This document shows positions 25,600 to 33,880 of a stretch of 50,210 bases of DNA, piece after piece (positions within the stretch are counted from its first letter, which is position 1; every line of letters starts with the position of its first letter). The translations under genes were made by a program, and so were the position numbers. A model generated the notes under the pieces. That model made no database searches and was not told the DNA's origin. It worked only from the letters and a program-made list of their open reading frames with translations. Source of the stretch: Clostridia bacterium (lineage in GTDB: Bacteria; Bacillota; Clostridia; Oscillospirales; CAG-272); the NCBI GenBank assembly GCA_017453005.1, contig JAFTKY010000086.1:1-50210 (forward strand), written 5' to 3'.

Positions 25600-26415
25600 A
25601 TGATAAAACTTGGAGAAAAAATCAAATCATTGCGCAAGCAAAAAAACATATCCCAGGAGGTTTTTGCAAGCTTCCTTGGTGTATCCTTTCAAGCCGTTTC
25701 GAAATGGGAAAACGGAAACACCCTGCCCGACGTCACGATGATCCCCGCTATCGCGTCCTTCTTTGGCATTTCCACGGACGAGCTTTTTGATTTTAATCTG
25801 CTTGAGATAGAAAAGCAGGTTGATGCAATATGCCAAAAATCCTGGGAATACCGTGAGAACGACCCCGCAGAAGCCGAGCGTATTTTGCGTGAGGGGCTTA
25901 AACGCTTTCCCGGAAACGACATTATACTCAACAATCTGCTCTATACTTTGGATTATAAGACACGGGCTGAGGAGGTGATAACTCTTTGTAAGACACTCAT
26001 TGAGTCAACCAAGGATGATTCCGTAAAATTCGATGCCTGTCGAATTCTCGCGTCGTGCTACAGAGAAAACGGTCAGAGTGACCTGGTCAAGCCCACTCTT
26101 GAAATTATTCCCGAGATCTACTTTTCAAAGCTGGAGCTTATGGCATCACTTCTGGACGGAGACGAAAGCTACGAGGCGGCACAGAAGCAGAAAAATATTT
26201 CCGCAGAGGACCTGATAGATATGCTTATCATTGCAGGCAAGCGTCTGATGGAAAACGGCGAGACAAAAAAGGCACTTTCGCAGTTCAAAATTGCGCAAAA
26301 GGTAATCGACGCCTTTGCAGAGGATTTTGTTGAGGGCAGGTGGTTTTGTGCTACCGTTTATGAACACGCGAGTGAACAGCGAAAAGAGATAGGAGCTTTG
26401 CTCGCAGAACGGTAA
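25600..26415 (+). CDS. XRE-family helix-turn-helix regulator with TPR-like C-terminus
   Basis: The 271-aa protein has a classic Cro/C1-type HTH at residues about 5-60 (LGEKIKSLRKQKNISQEVFA, GVSFQAVSKWENGNTLPD, IASFFGISTDELF). The rest is alpha-helical and resembles TPR units (SWEYRENDPAEAERILREGL, DACRILASCYRENGQ), as in many clostridial XRE regulators whose helical part senses a signal. Start ATG 25600 follows TTTGGAGGAACTACT; a longer in-frame extension has no ribosome site. It is divergent from the permease remnant. A 15-bp terminator follows. Confidence 0.88.
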   Translation: MIKLGEKIKSLRKQKNISQEVFASFLGVSFQAVSKWENGNTLPDVTMIPAIASFFGISTDELFDFNLLEIEKQVDAICQKSWEYRENDPAEAERILREGLKRFPGNDIILNNLLYTLDYKTRAEEVITLCKTLIESTKDDSVKFDACRILASCYRENGQSDLVKPTLEIIPEIYFSKLELMASLLDGDESYEAAQKQKNISAEDLIDMLIIAGKRLMENGETKKALSQFKIAQKVIDAFAEDFVEGRWFCATVYEHASEQRKEIGALLAER

Positions 26416-26440
26416 TACGCCGTTTTCTGTAATACGCGAG

Positions 26441-26480
26441 AAAGGGCGTACGGACAAATTGTCCGTACGCCCTTTTGTCC
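26441..26480. terminator. Bidirectional terminator between the XRE and lipoprotein genes
   Basis: The 15-bp perfect stem AAAGGGCGTACGGAC (26441-26455) / GTCCGTACGCCCTTT (26461-26475) has loop AAATT and lies between convergent genes. Confidence 0.85.
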
Positions 26481-26536
26481 GGCGGGATCGCCTTCCGCCG
26501 CTTTATGGAGGACACCTTTTCGGTGTCTGTTTTGAT

Positions 26537-27133
26537 TTATTCAAGCGTAATCTTTCCGTCAATGACTATGGCAGCGAGCGGCGCGTCGTTATACGTGCCG
26601 TTGAAATACCAAATGGCATAAACGGGAACCTCGGTCTTGTCTCCCGAAACGTTGAAGCGGTGCGAGCCAAGCGTGAAGGTGGTCTTCTCCGCTCCGCTGT
26701 AATTTATCGCCTCGGTAGCAAAATAATAGTTTTCATCGCCGATCTTGACGTAGTTGGAGTTACCTCTTGCCGTGACGGAGAGCGAATAGCTTTCAAGCTT
26801 CAGGGTCGCGTCGACCGTGTAGCTGCCATCGTCGTTTTTTGCAACGTCGTACTCAAGTATCATGTTGAGCTGCGTGCCCGTGTCCGAGCGAAGATACTTG
26901 ATGCCCTCGGGCGCCTTATCGGGGGTCGCCGTACCGCCCTCGGTGGGTGCCTCAGTTCCCTGCTCAGTAGGTGTCTGCATCTGCTCCGTGGGCTTTTCCG
27001 TGGGAGCCTCGGTAGGCTTTTCGGTCGCCGCATCGGTGGGTGCCTGAGTGTCGGCAGGTGTACCGCCGACGCAGGAGACGAGAGTGAGTGAGAGTAACAG
27101 AGCCGTCAAAATAAGAGATAAAGACTTTTTCAT
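26537..27133 (-). CDS. Lipoprotein with Thr/Pro/Glu-rich stalk
   Basis: The 198-aa protein has a lipoprotein signal peptide (LLLSLTLVSC), then a TEAPTEKPTE-rich stalk (about residues 25-75) that lifts the domain off the membrane, then a beta-rich domain of about 120 residues (ILEYDVAKNDDGSYTVDATL, YSLSVTARGN, YAIWYFNGTYNDAPLAAI). I do not recognise the domain. It starts 9 bases after the rnhA stop, so the two may be cotranscribed, though they share no obvious function. Confidence 0.75.
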   Translation of the reverse strand: MKKSLSLILTALLLSLTLVSCVGGTPADTQAPTDAATEKPTEAPTEKPTEQMQTPTEQGTEAPTEGGTATPDKAPEGIKYLRSDTGTQLNMILEYDVAKNDDGSYTVDATLKLESYSLSVTARGNSNYVKIGDENYYFATEAINYSGAEKTTFTLGSHRFNVSGDKTEVPVYAIWYFNGTYNDAPLAAIVIDGKITLE

Positions 27134-27142
27134 AAAAAACCT

Positions 27143-27580
27143 TTATTTAAAGCTGTCGGCAAATGCTGTGGCTAACTGATCACATCGTTCATTATAAGGA
27201 TGTCCCGCGTGCCCCTTTACCCACACGAACGTGACCGTGTGTATTTCAAGAAGCGCGAGAAGCTTTTCCCAAAGGTCGGGGTTAAGCGCAGGAGACTTGT
27301 CCGCGCGCCGCCAGCCCTTTTCTCTCCAAGACACCGCCCAGCCCTTTTCTATGGCGTCGACGAGGTATTTGGAGTCGGATGTGAGCGTCACCTCGCAGGG
27401 GTATTTGAGCGCCGACAACGCCGAGATAGCCGCCAAAAGCTCCATTCGGTTGTTGGTCGTCTCCGCCTCTCCCCCCGAGAGTTCCTTTTCTTTTCCGTCA
27501 CAGACGAGCACCGCGCCCCAGCCGCCCGCTCCCGGGTTGCCGCGGCATGCGCCGTCCGTATATATGTCAACATGCCTCAT
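27143..27580 (-). CDS. rnhA: Ribonuclease HI
   Basis: The 145-aa enzyme cuts the RNA strand of RNA-DNA hybrids. The four acidic catalytic residues are visible: Asp in [11 protein letters not shown], Glu in TNNRMELLA, Asp in [11 protein letters not shown] and Asp in ERCDQLA; the basic [13 protein letters not shown] handle is also there. Length is typical of bacterial RNase HI. Confidence 0.97.
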   Translation of the reverse strand: MRHVDIYTDGACRGNPGAGGWGAVLVCDGKEKELSGGEAETTNNRMELLAAISALSALKYPCEVTLTSDSKYLVDAIEKGWAVSWREKGWRRADKSPALNPDLWEKLLALLEIHTVTFVWVKGHAGHPYNERCDQLATAFADSFK

Positions 27581-27668
27581 GCTTTAAATTTTCCTTTCGG
27601 TAAATTTTGTTATGTAAAGTTATTATTCCCTTATTTGTGAAAATAATTTACGCATTTTGAAATTTCAA

Positions 27669-29219
27669 TCAATACACCTTGATAAGGATAACCGAATACG
27701 GACTTACGCTGAGCACCATGCGTTTTTTCATGCCCGAGAGCTGAATTGAATTGCAAAGCTCCATGTTCTTTACGCCGTCAAGCATATAAATATCCGCGGT
27801 GTAGTAATTATCGGGTATATCGTCAAGCCGCAAGTCGATACTCGCACAGCCGTCAAACGCCGAGAGCATTATATACGCTCCGTCCTCACCGCAGGACGCC
27901 GACGCGTAAACCCCCGTGTGTGCGAAGCCTTCATACTGCTCACTTACACAGAACAGCCGTCTCTCCCCTGAGCGCAGACGCGAGAACGCCTCAAGCGCAA
28001 AGTATGGCTTTTGAGGGATACCGAAGCCGTCACATATCGAACACCACAGCGACGACGCCTCGCCGCTTTCAAGACACGCCGTCCTTATCTCGGGGTATTC
28101 AAGCATTTTGAGAAGTCCCGCCGCAACGAATGCTGCGCCAAAGACAGAGCGTTGTCTCTCAAATGCCTCTCTTCTCTGCTGTGCATTGTCAAGTGAGGTC
28201 GAGCGCATGATATCCATAGCTCCCGCCTTGCCCTCGCGCATTGGCAGATACGCCCACTCGCCGATAATTATATCCGCGTCCGCGTAGCTTGAATTTTTGA
28301 GAATGTGAATATACTGCCCTATCTGCTCGCCCATCTCCTCAACACTTGACGCGTAAAGCGAAACACTTAAAAAGTCAATGGGCGCATTTTTCTTTTTGCA
28401 ATATTTTATAAAGTCGCGTACAAGCTGCGACGGAGCCGAAAAGCTCATGCCACCAACGCGCAGAGACGGGTCGTACAGCTTTATACCGTTGGCTATTCGG
28501 GTATAAAGCTCAAATATCTCCCCGTCGGTGTTTTTCTCGCGGACGCGCGGCAGGTCCGTGTGCGACAAGACCTCAAAATCCTGAATTCCAAGGGCAAATC
28601 CGCCTGCGAAATAATCGTTATAATGCTTGATTATATTGACGCATATCGCGGTTATCTTGTCGTAATTCTCATGGAGCTTGAGCTTGTGCTCGGGAGTGCT
28701 CATATCAAAGCTCTCGCCAAGTCTGTAAATTATCTTCGCTCCCGCGTTTGCCGCCGCGAGAATATATTTGTCCGTCTCGCGGAAATTGTAGCTTTCGGGA
28801 TCGCGCGCATCGGCACTCATGTCGGGGAATATTTTTGATATATCCAAGACGTACCCCGAGCGAGCGCCCTCCGTTCTGTCAAAGCGCACGTAGGGTACGC
28901 GGAGCTTTGAGTACAGGGGCGAAATGTCCGCGCCTTGAGAGTACGGACCGTTGCACATGCCGGGAAGCTGATTTGTCTTACCGCCGTCCACCGCAAAATC
29001 CACCTTGACTGTGGCAGCTTGCGGCTTCTCCTTTTTCTTTTGGGGCGCGGGAGCAGGCTTTTTCGGCTCGGGCTCGGGCTCGGGCTGTGTTACGTCGCTC
29101 TCCCGTGTCTCTGCCTCTATTGACGACAGCTCCGAGGCGCGTCTTCTCTGCTCCTCTTCAAACATCGCCGCTCTCTGTCCCGCGCTCAGTGTATTCTTGG
29201 GCTTCGGTTTTCGTGACAT
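27669..29219 (-). CDS. GH39-like glycoside hydrolase, apparently cytoplasmic
   Basis: The 516-aa protein has no signal peptide. Its first 75 residues are charged and low-complexity (EPEPEPKKPAPAPQKKKEK). The barrel follows: VPYVRFDRTEGA, AGAKIIYRLGESFD, GIQDFEVLSHTDLP (Glu in the place of the GH39/GH5 acid-base), VGGMSFSAPS, IDFLSVSLYAS and ADIIIGEWAY (Glu as likely nucleophile). The last 100 residues are beta-rich, as in GH39 xylosidases. The canonical Asn-Glu-Pro before the acid-base is not present, so substrate and activity are uncertain. The ATG follows TTAAGGAGACTTATC. It lies 49 bases after the aminopeptidase gene in the same direction. Confidence 0.65.
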   Translation of the reverse strand: MSRKPKPKNTLSAGQRAAMFEEEQRRRASELSSIEAETRESDVTQPEPEPEPKKPAPAPQKKKEKPQAATVKVDFAVDGGKTNQLPGMCNGPYSQGADISPLYSKLRVPYVRFDRTEGARSGYVLDISKIFPDMSADARDPESYNFRETDKYILAAANAGAKIIYRLGESFDMSTPEHKLKLHENYDKITAICVNIIKHYNDYFAGGFALGIQDFEVLSHTDLPRVREKNTDGEIFELYTRIANGIKLYDPSLRVGGMSFSAPSQLVRDFIKYCKKKNAPIDFLSVSLYASSVEEMGEQIGQYIHILKNSSYADADIIIGEWAYLPMREGKAGAMDIMRSTSLDNAQQRREAFERQRSVFGAAFVAAGLLKMLEYPEIRTACLESGEASSLWCSICDGFGIPQKPYFALEAFSRLRSGERRLFCVSEQYEGFAHTGVYASASCGEDGAYIMLSAFDGCASIDLRLDDIPDNYYTADIYMLDGVKNMELCNSIQLSGMKKRMVLSVSPYSVILIKVY

Positions 29220-29268
29220 GATAAGTCTCCTTAAATTCTAAATTCTCGAAACCCTCAAAAATTACGCC

Positions 29269-30513
29269 TTAAAACGCCCAATTTCCGTTTTTGAAGATTT
29301 CAAATCGCTCGCCGTTCTTCTTTATGCCGACGATGGACATATCCGCCGTGCCTATCATAAAGTCAACGTGGATCGCGGAGTCATTGACTCCCATTTCCTT
29401 CATCTGCTCGTTGGTATATTCCGAATAATTCTTTATAGTGTTTGTAAATCCGCGTCCGATCGCAAGATGGCAGGACGCGTTCTCGTCAAACAAGGTCTCA
29501 TAGAACATGATACCGCTGTTGCGAATGGGGGAATCGTAGGGTACGAGGGCACACTCACCGAGCATTGCCGCGCCCGCGTCCATGCCTACCATTTCCTTGA
29601 GAAGCGTCTCATTCTTTTCAGCCTTTACCTCAACGATTTTTCCGCCCTCAAATCTCATACTGAAATTGTCTATTATCTCGCCGTTGTATGACAGAGGCAT
29701 GGAGGAGTAAACTATTCCCTCGCACTCGCCTGCCTTGGGTGTGGTAAACACCTCCTCGGTAGGAATGTTGGGGTTGAAATACTCGTGTGTGCCGAGCGTG
29801 TATTCACCGCCACCGAGGAAGCTTCCCTCAGGCATAAGTCCGACCTTGAGGCACGTTCCGTTGGACGCCTTGTATTCAAGAGACACAAGCTCCGCCTCGT
29901 TGAGTATACGGCATTTTTCCGCAAAGCTTTGGTTGTGCTTGTCCCACTCCGCGATAGGATCAAGAGGATTTCCGTCACGGTCAATAACTCTTGACGTATA
30001 AAGAATAGCCTCCCAGAGCTTTTCAACGGCAACCGACGCACGCACACCGGGGAAAACTCTCTTTGCCCAAGGAGTGCCCGGAACTGCCGCGATACACCAC
30101 TTGTACTTGTTGTCCATCTGATCTCTGTACGGCTTTATTACCTTCATTTTTTCCTTCATCGCGTTCGCGTACTTTTTCTGGTCAATGCCCTTGAACGCGT
30201 CGGGATCGTCGGAGAGAATGTAGATCATCGCGGGATTTTTCTCAAGTCTGTACTTGAGCCTTTCCTCCTCAAACGTCTCTACCTTGCCGAGAGTGGCGGG
30301 CTTCATGTACTTGATACCCGTCTTGCTTACTGCAGGACAGCTCCAGTCAACGATGACCTTCTGCGCTCCCGCACGGTAGCACTCCTCTACGACCATATTT
30401 ATAAACTCGGGCTGGTCAAGTCCCGCGTTGATGATTACAATGTCCTTTTTTCGCACCGACACGCCTGCGCGCGCGATAAGCTTTGCATAGCTTCTGAGTA
30501 TTGTCTTTTTCAT
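29269..30513 (-). CDS. M29-family aminopeptidase (AmpS/PepS/thermophilic aminopeptidase type)
   Basis: The 414-aa metallo-aminopeptidase removes N-terminal residues from peptides in the cytoplasm. The co-catalytic metal ligands are visible: Glu in GECEGIVYSS and GECALVPYDSP, His in NASCHLAIGRGF, the Tyr in NYSEYTNEQM, and the His-Val-Asp in SAIHVDFMIGT. Length and domain order are those of the family. The gene reads away from the SASP region. Confidence 0.92.
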   Translation of the reverse strand: MKKTILRSYAKLIARAGVSVRKKDIVIINAGLDQPEFINMVVEECYRAGAQKVIVDWSCPAVSKTGIKYMKPATLGKVETFEEERLKYRLEKNPAMIYILSDDPDAFKGIDQKKYANAMKEKMKVIKPYRDQMDNKYKWCIAAVPGTPWAKRVFPGVRASVAVEKLWEAILYTSRVIDRDGNPLDPIAEWDKHNQSFAEKCRILNEAELVSLEYKASNGTCLKVGLMPEGSFLGGGEYTLGTHEYFNPNIPTEEVFTTPKAGECEGIVYSSMPLSYNGEIIDNFSMRFEGGKIVEVKAEKNETLLKEMVGMDAGAAMLGECALVPYDSPIRNSGIMFYETLFDENASCHLAIGRGFTNTIKNYSEYTNEQMKEMGVNDSAIHVDFMIGTADMSIVGIKKNGERFEIFKNGNWAF

Positions 30514-30605
30514 TTTTTATGCCTTTCCTTCCGGGTAAATATTATTCCAGAATAATTATACCATAAATTACCCCGTTTGTCATTACTTTTTTGAAATTTT
30601 CCAAA

Positions 30606-30640
30606 TAAAAACACCGCCCTGCCTATTGGCAGGACGGCAC
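30606..30640 (-). terminator. Terminator after the SASP gene
   Basis: On the minus strand CCGTCCTGCC (30637-30628) pairs with GGCAGGGCGG (30623-30614) with one mismatch, followed by TGTTTTTATTT. Confidence 0.8.
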
Positions 30641-30676
30641 TTTACGTGAAATTGAAGTATTTAAGTTGTACTTAAA

Positions 30677-30862
30677 TTACTTAGTCTGCATGGAGTTCTC
30701 GTAGCTCTCGATCATCTTCTTAACCATCTGACCGCCGATGGAGCCAGCCTGACGAGCTGTGAGGTCACCGTTGTAACCGTTGTTGTTGAGGTTTACGCCT
30801 ACTTCGCTTGCTGCCTGCATCTTGAACTGTTCAAGAGCCTTCTTTGCCTGCTTGTTTGCCAT
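30677..30862 (-). CDS. Alpha/beta-type small acid-soluble spore protein
   Basis: The 61-aa protein carries the SASP signature: SEVGVNLNNNGYNGDLTARQ with a GPR-protease-like Glu-Val site, then AGSIGGQMVKKMIE. These proteins coat and protect spore DNA and are degraded at germination. Start ATG 30862 follows AAGGAGAATAATC. A hairpin with an A/T-rich flank lies upstream (30920-30960). It shows that the organism forms spores. Sporulation-specific promoters (sigma-G type) are expected; I could not place one with confidence. Confidence 0.93.
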   Translation of the reverse strand: MANKQAKKALEQFKMQAASEVGVNLNNNGYNGDLTARQAGSIGGQMVKKMIESYENSMQTK

Positions 30863-30919
30863 GATTATTCTCCTTGTTTCCGTAAATACGGGTTTTTGTT
30901 TTTTTAATCTATGATAAAT

Positions 30920-30967
30920 CGAGTCTGCACCGCAATCCGAAAACATTGCGATGTGACTCGCATTTTT
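30920..30967. terminator. Bidirectional hairpin upstream of the SASP gene
   Basis: CGAGTC / GACTCG and CGCAAT / ATTGCG form an interrupted stem (30920-30936 with 30945-30960), followed on the plus strand by ATTTTTT. Confidence 0.5.
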
Positions 30968-30984
30968 TCGTGCTTTGCATCTCT

Positions 30985-31037
30985 GTTATTATTCTTGCAA
31001 GCAAGCATTTTTTATATGTATGGAAAATTGAGGATAA
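30985..31037. repeat. 53-bp dispersed repeat, copy 1
   Basis: This copy matches 33691-33743 at 51 of 53 positions, in the same orientation. It lies upstream of the rightward DUF6514-like gene and also upstream of the leftward SASP gene. It contains GCAAGCAAGCATTTTTTATA. Function unknown. Confidence 0.75.
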
Positions 31038-31124
31038 TGAAAATTTAAAATAATTGTTATTTTTCATTCGTTCGTGGACAGTTAGTTTTGTGCCTTATAA
31101 AAACCACTGACAAAAGGAGTAACC

Positions 31125-31340
31125 ATGAAAACAGTAAAGTATGAGCTAATTTCATCTCAAAAAAGCAAGGACAACACAATACGCTACGGCATAAGGTGCA
31201 TAAGCCCCAATGCAACGGAAATAACTATCGAGGACATATCCTCAAATAAGGAGACAGTATTGCGTCTTGTAAAGGACTGCAATAAGTATAAACTTTCTCC
31301 AATACATATTTTCGACATAATAGACGACGTTATAGGATAA
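31125..31340 (+). CDS. Small DUF6514-like protein
   Basis: The 71-aa protein starts MKTVKYELISSQKSKDNTIR and continues with YGIRCISPNATEITIEDIS and a Leu/Lys/Asp-rich helix to DIIDDVIG. It resembles the small clostridial DUF6514 family, whose function is not known. The ATG follows AAAAGGAGTAACC, an excellent ribosome site, and a strong terminator follows at 31361-31397, so it is a single-gene unit. No signal peptide or membrane helix. Confidence 0.65.
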   Translation: MKTVKYELISSQKSKDNTIRYGIRCISPNATEITIEDISSNKETVLRLVKDCNKYKLSPIHIFDIIDDVIG

Positions 31341-31360
31341 TTTAAAACACAATAAGGCAC

Positions 31361-31397
31361 AAAGGAGCCGACGCATACGCGCCGGCTCCTTTTTTCT
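31361..31397. terminator. Bidirectional terminator between DUF6514-like and secreted-protein genes
   Basis: The perfect stem AAAGGAGCCG (31361-31370) / CGGCTCCTTT (31383-31392) is followed by TTTTTC and lies between convergent genes. Confidence 0.85.
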
Positions 31398-31401
31398 TGG
31401 T

Positions 31402-31827
31402 TTACGGGCAGGTTCTTATAACTTCAAACATTTCCGATTCTGCATCAGAACCTGTATATGCCGTTACCATAAGTACCGACTTATAGGTCACTCCACTCGT
31501 GCAGGGGAAGTCAATGGAAAGTGCAACACTTCCAATTGTCTTGCTTCCGCTAACACTATCTACGAAATAATAATAGGAACCTATTTTTTTGTAGAGTGTA
31601 AGCGTCGCCTCAATGGATGTCGCCGTAGACTGTTTCATTGCTACAGCGGTCACGTTTCCATTTCCCGCATCCGAAAATGTCATTTCGTGGGATACATGTC
31701 CAATACTTACCCAACGAGGCTGTACAGCGGCAGTTTCGACATCTGTAGCAAAAGTGCTTACAGACGCTCCTACGCAGAGCGCAATGGCAAGGATGAGTGT
31801 GGTGATGATTCTTGTTGTCTTTTTCAT
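31402..31827 (-). CDS. Small secreted protein of unknown function
   Basis: The 141-aa protein has a clear Sec signal peptide (KKTTRIITTLILAIALCVGA, likely cleaved after STFA) and no lipobox. The mature part of about 110 residues is beta-rich (VSIGHVSHEMTFSDAGNGNV, ATLTLYKKIGSYYYFVDSVS, VALSIDFPCTSGVTYKSVLM) with two Cys residues, one near the C-terminus (IRTCP). It resembles small secreted proteins that are common in Clostridia, but I cannot name the family with certainty. It lies downstream of the anti-sigma gene in the same direction (110-base gap) and may be a target of that sigma factor; this is inference. Confidence 0.65.
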   Translation of the reverse strand: MKKTTRIITTLILAIALCVGASVSTFATDVETAAVQPRWVSIGHVSHEMTFSDAGNGNVTAVAMKQSTATSIEATLTLYKKIGSYYYFVDSVSGSKTIGSVALSIDFPCTSGVTYKSVLMVTAYTGSDAESEMFEVIRTCP

Positions 31828-31937
31828 GTTTTTTCTCCTTTTTACTTTTGGGTATAGTTCCCTTATATACTTATTATCCCTGTTTGAGGAAAAACTAACA
31901 GAAAATTTGACAAAATCTTCATAATTTCTTTGTGCTT

Positions 31938-32729
31938 TTAGACACCTCTGTCGGATGTAGCCATTACACTATTTGCTATGTTAATCATTTCTTCCTTGGA
32001 TATGAGATATGACGTTAGAACGTATATGTACTCTCCATCGTTCCAAACTAAATGGATATCCTTTTTGCCGTTATTCTTTACAAACGAAGCAAAACTGCCA
32101 TCTCCAAGCACAAAATCTTCAATCATTGCGTCTTCATTATCAAAGTATTTGTTCCCGTCAGTCCATGTCTGTTGTTCAAATACATATGCTAACTCTTCAT
32201 CAGTGGTATAATATTCTATGATCTGCATAGTTTGGTTAGAAATAAGCGGCACCTCTATAATTCCCGAAGGCACGTACGAAGGGCTACGGTATTCCTCTAT
32301 AGTTTTTGGATACTCCTTTATATCTTCCTGTGTTGAACTGTCTTTTTCAGTTGCATCCTCCTTGTTTTTATCCAATGAAGGCACTATGCCTCCGTTCACA
32401 TCCCCATAACGGACAGAAATAAACGAATCCTTCCACTCCACAAAGGCACGGAGTACAATTTCCCTCGTTTCACCGTATGCCATTATGGTAACAAACATGA
32501 TCGACATGGCAATGAGCGCAACGAGCAATATTCTTGCCGTAATCTTCTTTGCCGATATCGGTTTCTTGCCTTCTATTTTTCTTCTGATATTTCTTTTTAT
32601 TTTTCTGTCAACATGTGCGGGAATGACAACGGAAGACGCGTCTATTGCCATATACTCCTCATATTCTTTCATGTCTGGCGTTTGGAGGGCGATACGCACG
32701 AATTGTTCAAGGTTCAATTTATTCATCAT
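31938..32729 (-). CDS. Membrane anti-sigma factor with DUF4367-like sensor domain
   Basis: The 263-aa protein has a cytoplasmic N-terminus (about residues 1-78; basic KRNIRRKIEGKKP), one membrane helix (ARILLVALIAMSIMFVTIMA, about 79-100), an acidic linker, and an extracellular domain with YVPSGIIEVPLI, VFEQQTWTD and HLVWNDGEYIYVLTSYLISKE, the DUF4367 pattern. Such proteins hold an ECF-type sigma factor at the membrane. Its ATG overlaps the TGA stop of the sigma gene by 4 bases, the classical sigma/anti-sigma arrangement. Confidence 0.8.
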   Translation of the reverse strand: MMNKLNLEQFVRIALQTPDMKEYEEYMAIDASSVVIPAHVDRKIKRNIRRKIEGKKPISAKKITARILLVALIAMSIMFVTIMAYGETREIVLRAFVEWKDSFISVRYGDVNGGIVPSLDKNKEDATEKDSSTQEDIKEYPKTIEEYRSPSYVPSGIIEVPLISNQTMQIIEYYTTDEELAYVFEQQTWTDGNKYFDNEDAMIEDFVLGDGSFASFVKNNGKKDIHLVWNDGEYIYVLTSYLISKEEMINIANSVMATSDRGV

Positions 32730-33295
32730 AACAGTTTTCCTTTCAGCTCCTTCCTTAACATGGCCATTGCCCTGCTTACACGCATATTTACAGAGGCAAC
32801 GCTAAGACCAAACGTAGCGGCGATGTCCTTATTTCTCATATTGACAAAATACTTAAAGAACAGTATATCCCCGTATGTATTATTCATATTTGAAATAGCA
32901 TTGCGAATTGCCGCGGCATTCTCTTCAGAATAAAACCATTCGTCAATATCTTGTGTTTCATCTGCAAGTTCACGCCCCGTAGCTTCTTCGTAACCCTCAA
33001 GCGAAACGGTTCGACCGTTGCGACATTTTCTTTTTCTAAGCTCTTTAAGCACAAAATTCTTTTCACATTTGTACAAGAAGTTCTTCTGATGAGCATCGTC
33101 CCACGCCTTATATTCCTCAAGGTAGTCAATGAGGACGATAACTGTATCGTGTACAACTCCCCACGCTATACTCTCATCATGAAGAATTTTGTTTGCAGCC
33201 GCAAACAGCTTGCTCCCCTGTTCCACATATATTTTCTCTACGTATGCCACGTCTTCCTCGGTTTCAAGACGTTCAACAAGATAAATTGGTAACAT
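32726..33295 (-). CDS. ECF-type RNA polymerase sigma factor
   Basis: The 189-aa protein has region 2 (KLFAAANKILHDESIAWGVVHDT, then NFLYKCEKNFVLKELRKRKCR) and region 4 with a helix-turn-helix (NMRNKDIAATFGLSVASVNM followed by RVSRAMAMLRKELKG). The middle contains an acidic linker (DETQDIDEWFYSEEN). Length is normal for ECF sigma factors. It is translationally coupled to the anti-sigma factor. Its promoter at 33329-33357 looks like a housekeeping type, so its activity is probably set by the anti-sigma factor. Confidence 0.88.
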   Translation of the reverse strand: MLPIYLVERLETEEDVAYVEKIYVEQGSKLFAAANKILHDESIAWGVVHDTVIVLIDYLEEYKAWDDAHQKNFLYKCEKNFVLKELRKRKCRNGRTVSLEGYEEATGRELADETQDIDEWFYSEENAAAIRNAISNMNNTYGDILFFKYFVNMRNKDIAATFGLSVASVNMRVSRAMAMLRKELKGKLL

Positions 33296-33328
33296 TTATT
33301 TTTCCCTTTCTTTTTTGTATTTATCTAT

Positions 33329-33357
33329 ATTTTACCCTATTTCGACAAAATTTTCAA
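33329..33357 (-). promoter_or_regulatory. Promoter of the sigma / anti-sigma operon
   Basis: On the minus strand TTGAAA (33357-33352), a 17-base spacer and TAAAAT (33334-33329). Confidence 0.6.
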
Positions 33358-33819
33358 TAGAGGCGCGGCAAGAAAATTCGAAAATATTATATGCGTTTCT
33401 TAAGATTCCCATATGAAAATAAAATAAGGCATACAATTTAAGTATGTTATTTCATATTTCCATATTATTTTAAAATCTTGTTTACGTCTTATTTCAAAAA
33501 TGCTTGTTTTTATATAGACCAACACGTTTTACATAAAACATCAATGGGTTTTTGAAAAGTTTACATTTAATTTGTGGCGTTTTTGACGTAAGTTATAGGT
33601 GAGTTCTTATTATAATCCCCATTAACACAATAAGATTTATGCAGTTTCACAATATAATACAGGATAATAATGGTTGTATGCTTAGGGGGAGTTATTATTC
33701 TTACAAGCAAGCATTTTTTATATGTATGGAAAAATGAGGATAAAAAACGCGAATGATCGAGGCATTTGAACTTCTTCCTTCCGTTTCAGTTGTAGATTGG
33801 TCTTTAAGAATATGACTCG
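33358..33819. other. AT-rich intergenic region without a gene
   Basis: I see no gene here. It separates the divergent sigma-factor and YwaF-like genes and holds the second copy of the 53-bp repeat (33691-33743). Several TATAAT-like boxes occur (for example at 33611-33616 and near 33653), but none has a -35 box at the right distance. Confidence 0.6.
33691..33743. repeat. 53-bp dispersed repeat, copy 2
   Basis: This copy matches 30985-31037 at 51 of 53 positions, in the same orientation, 2.7 kb apart. It lies about 75 bases before the promoter of the YwaF-like gene. Confidence 0.75.
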
Positions 33820-33848
33820 TTGTTTTTTTTCGGCATTTCATGTATAAT
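33820..33848 (+). promoter_or_regulatory. Promoter of the YwaF-like gene
   Basis: TTGTTT (33820-33825), a 17-base spacer and TATAAT (33843-33848), then AGAAGGAAAAAAT before the ATG. Confidence 0.6.
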
Positions 33849-33880
33849 ATAGGGGAAAATAATACGTAGAAGGAAAAAAT

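Noticed and set aside
33358..33690. Small genes or a non-coding RNA in the AT-rich gap
   Set aside because: No ORF with a ribosome site, no stable hairpin and no properly spaced promoter.
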